In this document: in pieces, positions 1-5,142 of the stretch | How the letters are laid out: every line of letters starts with the position of its first letter | How positions within the stretch are numbered: position 1 is the stretch's first letter | NCBI GenBank assembly: GCA_029266015.1 | Contig: JAJUFK010000181.1 | Coordinates: 1 to 5,142, forward strand | Origin: Bacteroidota bacterium | GTDB taxonomy: Bacteria > Bacteroidota > Bacteroidia > Bacteroidales > UBA1715 | Direction of reading: 5' to 3' | DNA length: 5,142 bases | Notes under the pieces: generated by a model | Told to the model about the DNA's origin: nothing | Databases searched by the model: none | Seen by the model: the letters and a program-made list of their open reading frames with translations, nothing else | Made by a program: the position numbers and the translations under genes

Positions 1-365
1 AAACTTATATAAATTAGTCCTAATATGGTATATGCAATAGAATGAAAGGGTTTTTTTGATACTTTAAACAATTGTATTATAAATATTAACATAAACAAAG
101 GAATCAGAAGAATATGATAGCTAATAGGTATTTCCCAATAATGTTTACAATATGATGCAGTAAAAAGCAATGCAGAAATAGAAAGTGCTAACCAAGATAA
201 AGTATTAATTCCTTTTGCATGTAATAAAGAATAAAATTCGTGTAAAATAGCAAGATGTATAAGTAAAAAAGTAATATAAAAAACAATAGGTGATGTATAA
301 AGAGAAATTACAATAATAGCAATATATAAAATTCCTGTTGTAACACGTAAAATAAGGTTTTTCAT
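1..365 (-). CDS. cdsA: Phosphatidate cytidylyltransferase (CdsA), N-terminal part, cut by the left window edge
   Basis: An open frame starts at the ATG at 365-363 and runs off the left edge without a stop, giving 121 residues. The protein begins MKNLILRVTTGILYIAIIVI and is very hydrophobic, with about four membrane segments visible (roughly residues 7-22, 26-42, 56-71 and 83-100). A Glu-Phe-Tyr motif follows the second segment (43-45), and a KKPFHSIAYTILGLIYIS stretch sits at 104-121. This start and spacing resemble Bacteroidetes CdsA, the integral inner-membrane enzyme that makes CDP-diacylglycerol from phosphatidic acid and CTP. The catalytic signature of the family lies near the C-terminus, outside the window, so the call rests on the N-terminal pattern and on the position directly after ftsH and the LUD gene. 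The start is only 5 bases past the stop of the LUD gene, implying co-transcription. No Shine-Dalgarno sequence is seen. Another polytopic membrane protein is possible but less likely. Confidence 0.8.
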   Translation of the reverse strand, partial: MKNLILRVTTGILYIAIIVISLYTSPIVFYITFLLIHLAILHEFYSLLHAKGINTLSWLALSISALLFTASYCKHYWEIPISYHILLIPLFMLIFIIQLFKVSKKPFHSIAYTILGLIYIS

Positions 366-370
366 ATATG

Positions 371-1000
371 CTATTTTTCTATTAATAATACAATTAATTC
401 TTTCGGTCCATGAGCTCCCAAAACTAAAGTTTTTTCAATATCTGCAGTTCTACTAGGTCCTGTTATGCTGGTTATTTGCGAAGGGAATGCGTTTTGATAT
501 TTTGATTCAATAATGGAAAAAGCCTGAGGGAAATCGGCATACAGTTGTTTTGCATACGCAATTACTATATGAACTTCTGAAGATGCAATAGGTCGACGTC
601 CTGTGATTTGATTAGATGAAACAATAACACTTCCTGTTCTGGCAACTAATGCTTCACAATGAGTAACAGAAAATTTAGAAAATCGTGAAGATTCATCTGA
701 ATCAGAAAATTGAATTTCGTATTGTGTCAAAAGAGTTTGAATTTCAGTATCTGTACAGTAAATAGTTTCTGATGCTGTTTTTTGTTTAATATAAGAAATA
801 GTTTCTTCTATATTTTTAGAAATAATACAAGTTCCACTAAGGGCTTCTAATGTTTTTTTAAACCATTCTGTAAGAGGTTCTTTAGGTTGAATAAAATAGT
901 TTGAAGTATCAGTAATAGGAGTATAATCATAATGCCATGAAGGTACATGTGAACGTATTGCTTCTAAAATGATATTTTTATTATTTATTTGGGAATTCAT
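371..1000 (-). CDS. LutC/YkgG-type LUD-domain protein, function unknown
   Basis: This gene encodes a 209-residue soluble protein with no signal peptide or membrane segment. It carries the hallmarks of the LUD (LutC/YkgG) domain: a central VTHCEALVARTGSVIVSS segment (112-129), and near the C-terminus ITGPSRTADIEK (179-190) followed by LGAHGPKEL (194-202). In Bacillus subtilis LutC works with the iron-sulfur proteins LutA and LutB in lactate oxidation. No lutA or lutB is visible here, so a lactate role should not be assumed. The start was chosen at the ATG at 1000-998. An in-frame ATG 69 bases upstream would run about 70 bases into the end of ftsH and add 23 residues of no family character, whereas the chosen ATG lies one base after the ftsH stop, as expected for coupled translation. 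The gene is followed 5 bases later by cdsA. It is close to the usual length for Bacteroidetes members but shorter than YkgG or LutC of about 230-240 residues. The family call is firm and the function is unknown. Confidence 0.88.
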   Translation of the reverse strand: MNSQINNKNIILEAIRSHVPSWHYDYTPITDTSNYFIQPKEPLTEWFKKTLEALSGTCIISKNIEETISYIKQKTASETIYCTDTEIQTLLTQYEIQFSDSDESSRFSKFSVTHCEALVARTGSVIVSSNQITGRRPIASSEVHIVIAYAKQLYADFPQAFSIIESKYQNAFPSQITSITGPSRTADIEKTLVLGAHGPKELIVLLIEK

Positions 1001-1001
1001 A

Positions 1002-2990
1002 TTAACTATTTTGCTGTGTTCCGTTTGGTTCGTCAATGAGTTTATGTTCTTTTGATGAAAAAAACTCACGTTTTCCGAAAATTTTCTCTAAATCTTCGCT
1101 AAAGATTACTTCTTTTTCTAATAGGATTTGAGCTAATTGTGTTAATCCTTCTTTATTTTTTATAAGTATATCGCGAGCTTTTGAATATGCAGTGTCTATA
1201 ATAGCGCGAGCTTCTTTATCAATTAATACTGCGGTTTCATTACTATAGGGTTTAGTAAACGCATATTCATATTGTCCTGTTGAATCATAAAAACTAACAT
1301 TGCCTATTTTATCGCTCATTCCAAAATAAGTAACCATAGCATAGGCTTGTTTTGTAACTTTTTCCAAGTCGTTTAATGCTCCGGTAGAAATTTTACCAAA
1401 TATAATTTCTTCAGCAATTCTTCCTCCTAATGTTGCACAGATTTCATCTATAATTTGCTCTTTTGTAGTTATTTGGCGTTCTTCAGGGAGATACCATGCG
1501 GCACCGAGAGCTTTGCCACGAGGTATTATAGTTACTTTTATAAGAGGGTGTGCATGTTCCAACAACCAACTTAATGTAGCATGGCCTGCTTCATGAAATG
1601 CAATTGTTTGTTTTTCTTCGCGGGTTATAATTTTATTACGTTTTTCTAAACCACCAATTATTCTATCAACTGCATCTAAAAAATCTTGTTTTTCTACTGA
1701 TTTTTTATCTTTACGAGCAGCAATAAGAGCAGCTTCATTACAAACATTTGCAATATCAGCACCCGAAAATCCCGGAGTTTGTTTTGCCAAAAATTCCGGT
1801 TTTACTTCGTCTGAAACTTTAATAGGTTTTAAGTGTACTTTAAAAATAGCTTCACGTTCATTCATGTCTGGTAATTCTACATGAATTTGACGGTCAAAAC
1901 GACCCGCACGCATAAGGGCTTTATCAAGAATGTCGGCTCTATTTGTAGCAGCTAATATTATTACTCCTTTATCTGTTTCAAATCCGTCCATTTCGGTTAA
2001 TAATTGATTTAGAGTATTTTCTCGTTCATCGTTTGAACCCATATTTGGATTTTTACCACGTGCACGTCCTATTGCATCTATTTCATCAATAAATACTATA
2101 CAAGGTGCTTTTGCTTTTGCTTCTTTGAATAAATCACGTACACGTGCAGCTCCTACACCTACAAACATTTCTACAAAGTCTGAACCTGACATTGAGAAAA
2201 ATGGAACACCTGCTTCACCTGCAACAGCTTTAGCCAAAAGTGTTTTACCGGTTCCCGGAGGGCCAACTAATAATGCTCCTTTAGGGATTTTTCCTCCTAA
2301 TTCGGTGTATTTTTTAGGATTTTTTAAAAAGTCAACTATTTCTCTAATTTCAATTTTTGCTTCTTCTAATCCTGCAACATCGTTAAAGTTAGTTTTTACT
2401 TTATCTTCAGCATTGTCAAATAATTTCGCTCGTGATTTTCCAATGTTGAATATTTGCGACCCCGGGCCCATACCTCCTCCCATGCGTCTCATAATAAACA
2501 TCCAAACTCCTAATAGAATTATAAGAGGTAATATCCATCCAATTATATCTGCTAAATAATTGTGTCTTGTTTGATGTTCAATACTAATTTTATTTGAGTC
2601 AGGAAAAGAATTCTGAATTTCATCTACTTTTCTTTCAAAAGATTCAACAGAACCAATATTGAATGTATAGTCAGCTTTTGCTCCTCCCATTACATCTTTG
2701 GCCCCAGGATTTGATTTAAGAAAAACTTCAACAATTTCTTTATTTACAATTACAACACGTTCTACTTCATTAGATTTAAGCATTTTGTAAAATTCTAAAT
2801 CAGTTGTTTTTTTACCACTGCTTGAGCCTAAATCCATAAAATTAATAGCAATAAATGCTGCTAATAAAATTGCATATACAATAAAAATATTATTATTACC
2901 TTTAGGGGGTTTCATGCCTTGAAAATTTTGTTTCCCCTGAGAATTCTTAGATTCTGATTGTTGTTGATTTGTTTGTTCTTCGTTTGCCAT
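1002..2990 (-). CDS. ftsH: ATP-dependent zinc metalloprotease FtsH
   Basis: This 662-residue protein is a complete FtsH, the hexameric inner-membrane AAA+ protease that extracts and degrades membrane proteins and selected soluble regulators. In order: a Gln/Asn/Lys-rich cytoplasmic tail (1-32), a first membrane segment (about 33-52), a periplasmic domain (about 53-146), a second membrane segment (about 147-167) and a Gly/Met-rich linker. The AAA module has Walker A GPPGTGKT (243-250), pore loop FVGVG (276-280), Walker B IVFIDE (298-303) and the second region of homology with ALMRAGRFDRQ (359-369), where R364 and R367 are the expected arginine fingers. The M41 peptidase domain has HEAGH (466-470) with catalytic E467, and D541 in TGALNDLEK is the expected third zinc ligand. 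All key residues are intact. The start ATG at 2990 lies 10 bases after the rsfS stop, and the LUD gene begins one base after the ftsH stop. No Shine-Dalgarno sequence is seen, which is usual for this phylum. The short C-terminal tail (about 641-662) is hydrophilic. Confidence 0.98.
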   Translation of the reverse strand: MANEEQTNQQQSESKNSQGKQNFQGMKPPKGNNNIFIVYAILLAAFIAINFMDLGSSSGKKTTDLEFYKMLKSNEVERVVIVNKEIVEVFLKSNPGAKDVMGGAKADYTFNIGSVESFERKVDEIQNSFPDSNKISIEHQTRHNYLADIIGWILPLIILLGVWMFIMRRMGGGMGPGSQIFNIGKSRAKLFDNAEDKVKTNFNDVAGLEEAKIEIREIVDFLKNPKKYTELGGKIPKGALLVGPPGTGKTLLAKAVAGEAGVPFFSMSGSDFVEMFVGVGAARVRDLFKEAKAKAPCIVFIDEIDAIGRARGKNPNMGSNDERENTLNQLLTEMDGFETDKGVIILAATNRADILDKALMRAGRFDRQIHVELPDMNEREAIFKVHLKPIKVSDEVKPEFLAKQTPGFSGADIANVCNEAALIAARKDKKSVEKQDFLDAVDRIIGGLEKRNKIITREEKQTIAFHEAGHATLSWLLEHAHPLIKVTIIPRGKALGAAWYLPEERQITTKEQIIDEICATLGGRIAEEIIFGKISTGALNDLEKVTKQAYAMVTYFGMSDKIGNVSFYDSTGQYEYAFTKPYSNETAVLIDKEARAIIDTAYSKARDILIKNKEGLTQLAQILLEKEVIFSEDLEKIFGKREFFSSKEHKLIDEPNGTQQNS

Positions 2991-3000
2991 TGTATAAATT

Positions 3001-3363
3001 CTAAAATGTATATTGTTTTATTGTACAATCGGCCCATAATTCTTCAATAGCATAATAGCTTCGTATATGTGGTTGAAAAATATGAACCATTATATCTGCA
3101 TAGTCTAAAATAATCCATTCTCCATTTTCAAAACCGGTTGTTCGCCATACGTTAACACCAATTTTTTTTTGAGTAAAATCAATTACTGAATTTGAAATTG
3201 CTGTAACGTGTATGTTTGAATCACCTTCGCAAATAACAAAAAATTTACAAATTGAATTTTCAATTTTTTTAAAGTCCAACGAAACTATATTTTTCCCTTT
3301 TTTTTCGTCAATTCCTTCAATTATTGTTTGTAAAAGTTTTTTACTGCTTATAGGTTTTGTCAT
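3001..3363 (-). CDS. rsfS: Ribosome silencing factor RsfS (Iojap/RsfA family)
   Basis: This is a small 120-residue soluble protein. The family binds ribosomal protein uL14 on the large subunit and blocks joining of the subunits, lowering translation when nutrients are scarce. Family landmarks are KKGKNIVSLD (21-30), CKFFVICEGDSN (39-50), GEWIILDYADIMVHIF (81-96) and the C-terminal YYAIEELWAD (103-112), all in the usual order and at the usual length. The start is placed at the ATG at 3363-3361. The frame could be extended eight codons to a TTG at 3387, but the added residues are not family-like and that TTG overlaps a candidate -7 promoter box, so the ATG is preferred. It is the first gene of the unit with ftsH, whose ATG lies 10 bases past this stop. 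The gene contains a run of nine A (nine T on the plus strand at 3162-3170) but the frame is intact. Confidence 0.95.
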   Translation of the reverse strand: MTKPISSKKLLQTIIEGIDEKKGKNIVSLDFKKIENSICKFFVICEGDSNIHVTAISNSVIDFTQKKIGVNVWRTTGFENGEWIILDYADIMVHIFQPHIRSYYAIEELWADCTIKQYTF

Positions 3364-3384
3364 ATTTAAAAAACACTTTTTTGA

Positions 3385-3392
3385 CAAAAATA
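3385..3392 (-). promoter_or_regulatory. Candidate Bacteroidetes -7 promoter box upstream of rsfS
   Basis: Read on the minus strand, TATTTTTG fits the Bacteroidetes -7 consensus TAnnTTTG and ends about 21 bases before the rsfS ATG, which would give a short leader. Possible -33 partners are a TTTG at 3410-3407 (spacing 14, shorter than usual) and a TTG at 3419-3417 (spacing 24, somewhat long). Neither spacing is ideal. In DNA this AT-rich such matches arise easily by chance, so the call is tentative. A promoter is nonetheless expected between the upstream terminator and rsfS. Confidence 0.35.
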
Positions 3393-3460
3393 TAAATATA
3401 TTCTTACAAATAAAAACAATATATATTATACCATTGTTATAATCAAAACCATATAAAAAT

Positions 3461-3497
3461 AAAAAAAGAGAAACCCAACTAGTGAGTTTCTCTTTTA
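3461..3497 (-). terminator. Rho-independent terminator of the OmpA-like/TPR gene
   Basis: An 11-base-pair perfect inverted repeat is formed by AAAAGAGAAAC (3464-3474) and GTTTCTCTTTT (3486-3496) around an 11-base loop. Read on the minus strand, the 3' arm runs on into a T-rich tract (TTTTTTTATTTTT, to about 3456). The hairpin begins about 20 bases after the stop of the OmpA-like gene. It should end that transcript before rsfS and so separates the two transcription units. The stem has A/T-rich ends and only four G-C pairs, so strength is moderate. Confidence 0.85.
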
Positions 3498-3516
3498 TTG
3501 TATATAAAATTGTATA

Positions 3517-5142
3517 TTAACGTAAGATTGATTTAAAATTTGAATCTTCAGCAAAAGCTTTAAATTCTAAATCTTTTTTAGCACGCTCACGTAATGTAGA
3601 ATCTTTTTCAACTGCTACTTTTAAGTTTGATACAACCATGTCAACATTTTTTTGACGTGCACCAATTACTGCTTTTAAGTAGTATGCATAGGCATTATCT
3701 GTTTCACCTGCTTTTGTAATTGTTGATAAAGCACCATCAATATCACCGTTTAATAATTTTGCTAATGATGCATTATATGTAGCATTGCTGCCAAACATTG
3801 CAACTGCGGCAGGGTAATCTCCTTGTTTTAATTTTATTACACCTAAATTATATTTTACTTCAGAACCTGCACCTTGAGCAACTTCAAACAATTCAACAGC
3901 TTTTTTCATGTCGCCTTGTTTTACAGCTATAACACCTAAGTTATTTTTTACTACTTTATCTCCTTCTGATAATTCATTTGCTTTATTTAGTGCTGCTGTT
4001 GCTTCTTGCAATTTATTTTGTGCAATTAGAACAACTCCTAAATTATTTTGTAATTTCCAATTTTCAGGATATGTTGCAACAGCATTTTTTAACATACTAG
4101 CTTCTTCTTCTTTAGATGTTGCTAAAGATGTAGCAAATAAAAACTCTTCTTCTGATAATGACATTGTTAATTTACCTAAAGCTGCATCAATAAGTTGTTG
4201 ATCTGTCTTACCTTTTTTCTCAGCATTTACTACAACTTTAGAACGACGTAGTTTTGGTAGAATTTCATCAGCAATACGTTTATATACTACAGCCATTTTT
4301 TTAATTTCTGCTTCACGAGCTATTGGGTCAGAGTAACGTGAAAGAACAGAAAGAATAACATCTTTATCTTGGATATTCGAATTTTGCATTAAAGCTCTAA
4401 AACCTTCCCAATCTTCAGCTGTAAAGTTTCCTACAACCTCTGTTTTATTAAGTTCTTTTTTTATTGCTTTTTCTGCTGCTGTTTGACGTCCTTGAGCCAA
4501 ATTGTTATTTAATGTTTCAGAACCATCTGGAGATGCAAAGCCATGAATTTCAATATTTTTAAATGTTAATACAGTATCTTTTTCTAAATTTTTTGCAAAT
4601 GTTTTTAATCCTTTCATTCCTGCTTTAGTAAGTTCTTTTGGTTGAATTACCGATTGGCTGATTGGGAATAAAATTTCTGATTCTGAAGAAATAATTTCGC
4701 TTCGTTTTAATTGGTTTGTAACACTTATTGTTTGTGCTTCGTTTTTCATTAAACTAGCAGTTGCAATTACTCCATCAGCAATTTTCACATCCGGCATATC
4801 AACTGATTTGGTTTTGATTGAAGCTTTTGATTTAACTATCATTTCAGATTTTAACATTCCTGCTTGGTATGGTACTTTTCCTGTAAATGTGAAACTACCG
4901 CCACTTGTATATGATATCATAGTACCATTTCCTTGAACTCCTTCACCTTGTAAATTAACTTGTCCAAAGTTTACACTACCGTTATCCCATTTTAACATTG
5001 GTGTTACAACCATTTCAGCTTTTTTGTTAAAGAATTTTGCAGGATAACTTCCTTTTACAGTTACTTCAACACTATCACCTTTCATTTCAAGTGGGTTAGG
5101 AGAAACTTCATATTTTAATAGAGATGCATTTTTTAACATCTT
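3517..5142 (-). CDS. OmpA-like and TPR-repeat cell-envelope protein, 5' end cut by the right window edge
   Basis: The frame is open to the right edge, with a Lys codon before the first visible Met (ATG at 5139). That Met is probably internal, because the start and an expected signal peptide or lipoprotein signal are missing. Numbering from this Met gives 540 residues. Residues 5-120 are rich in alternating beta-type sequence (KYEVSPNPLEMKG, DSVEVTVKGSYPAKFF), a pattern I recall from Bacteroidetes surface proteins. Residues about 151-230 form an OmpA-like domain with FPISQSVIQPKEL, then IEIHGFASPDGSE (196-208) and LNNNLAQGRQTA (210-221). D205 and R218 sit where OmpA domains bind diaminopimelate of peptidoglycan. 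A helical linker follows (about 240-345), then TPR-type helical pairs at about 361-391, 395-425, 428-449, 457-479 and 482-516; the first three share an NLGV core. The protein ends with a KKDLEFKAFAEDSNFKSIL tail. The likely role is a periplasmic or outer-membrane anchor and scaffold linking envelope to peptidoglycan. That role is inferred, and partners are unknown. An intrinsic terminator follows. Confidence 0.85.
   Translation of the reverse strand, partial: KMLKNASLLKYEVSPNPLEMKGDSVEVTVKGSYPAKFFNKKAEMVVTPMLKWDNGSVNFGQVNLQGEGVQGNGTMISYTSGGSFTFTGKVPYQAGMLKSEMIVKSKASIKTKSVDMPDVKIADGVIATASLMKNEAQTISVTNQLKRSEIISSESEILFPISQSVIQPKELTKAGMKGLKTFAKNLEKDTVLTFKNIEIHGFASPDGSETLNNNLAQGRQTAAEKAIKKELNKTEVVGNFTAEDWEGFRALMQNSNIQDKDVILSVLSRYSDPIAREAEIKKMAVVYKRIADEILPKLRRSKVVVNAEKKGKTDQQLIDAALGKLTMSLSEEEFLFATSLATSKEEEASMLKNAVATYPENWKLQNNLGVVLIAQNKLQEATAALNKANELSEGDKVVKNNLGVIAVKQGDMKKAVELFEVAQGAGSEVKYNLGVIKLKQGDYPAAVAMFGSNATYNASLAKLLNGDIDGALSTITKAGETDNAYAYYLKAVIGARQKNVDMVVSNLKVAVEKDSTLRERAKKDLEFKAFAEDSNFKSILR

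Noticed and set aside
361..1069. Lactate utilisation operon (lutABC)
   Set aside because: Only a LutC-like protein is present. The neighbours are ftsH and cdsA, and no iron-sulfur LutA or LutB frame occurs in the window.
2125..2559. Plus-strand open frame of 144 codons opposite ftsH
   Set aside because: It lies wholly antisense to the AAA and membrane region of ftsH, whose motifs are all intact. The product is rich in Pro, Ser and Ile with no recognisable domain, so it is a shadow frame.
3162..3170. Run of nine T (nine A in the coding strand) in rsfS, a possible slippage or frameshift site
   Set aside because: The rsfS frame continues through it with family-like sequence on both sides, and no alternative frame product is suggested.
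3212..3442. Plus-strand open frame of 76 codons over rsfS and its upstream region
   Set aside because: Its product is a low-complexity Phe/Ile/Leu-rich string that comes from AT-rich DNA read opposite rsfS. It has no family likeness, and it overlaps the region expected to hold the rsfS promoter.
3431..3450. TTGATT and TATAAT-like hexamers on the minus strand upstream of rsfS, resembling a sigma-70 promoter of E. coli type
   Set aside because: The two hexamers are only about 10 bases apart, too close for a functional pair, and Bacteroidetes use a different promoter consensus.
3908..4201. Plus-strand open frame of 97 codons opposite the TPR region
   Set aside because: It is antisense to well-supported TPR repeats and shows no recognisable motif.
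1..5142. CRISPR array, insertion sequence, prophage, tRNA or rRNA genes, defence system
   Set aside because: I saw no regularly spaced direct repeats, transposase-like or integrase-like frames, or structured RNA signatures on either strand. Almost all the sequence is occupied by recognisable core genes.

Overview
The window is a strongly AT-rich stretch of bacterial chromosome. All supported genes lie on the minus strand, so they are read from high to low coordinates. Protein sequence style and gene order point to the phylum Bacteroidota (Bacteroidetes), probably Bacteroidales or a relative: the FtsH AAA region has the RAGRFDRQ form and a GAAWYLPEERQ segment typical of that group, there are no clear Shine-Dalgarno sequences before the starts, and the order rsfS-ftsH-LUD protein-cdsA is one I know from Bacteroidota genomes. 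The exact taxon cannot be fixed from this window.

Layout from right to left. Positions 5142-3517 hold most of a cell-envelope protein whose signal peptide and start lie beyond the right edge. It has an N-terminal beta-rich region, an OmpA-like peptidoglycan-binding domain and C-terminal TPR repeats. It is followed by a clear intrinsic terminator (3461-3497). A short AT-rich intergenic region then carries a candidate Bacteroidetes-type -7 box. A tight four-gene unit follows: rsfS (3363-3001, ribosome silencing factor), ftsH (2990-1002, membrane AAA+ zinc protease), a LutC/YkgG-type LUD-domain protein (1000-371) and the start of cdsA (365 to the left edge, phosphatidate cytidylyltransferase). 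The gaps between these four genes are 10, 1 and 5 bases, so they are almost certainly co-transcribed.

Functionally the unit combines translation silencing (RsfS), membrane protein quality control (FtsH), an uncharacterised LUD protein and entry into phospholipid synthesis (CdsA). A link between membrane proteolysis, lipid supply and growth state is a reasonable inference but is not shown by the sequence. The region reads as ordinary core genome. I see no mobile element, CRISPR array, RNA gene or defence system. The items most worth a second look are the LUD protein lodged between ftsH and cdsA without LutA/LutB partners, the OmpA-like/TPR domain combination, and two start-codon corrections.
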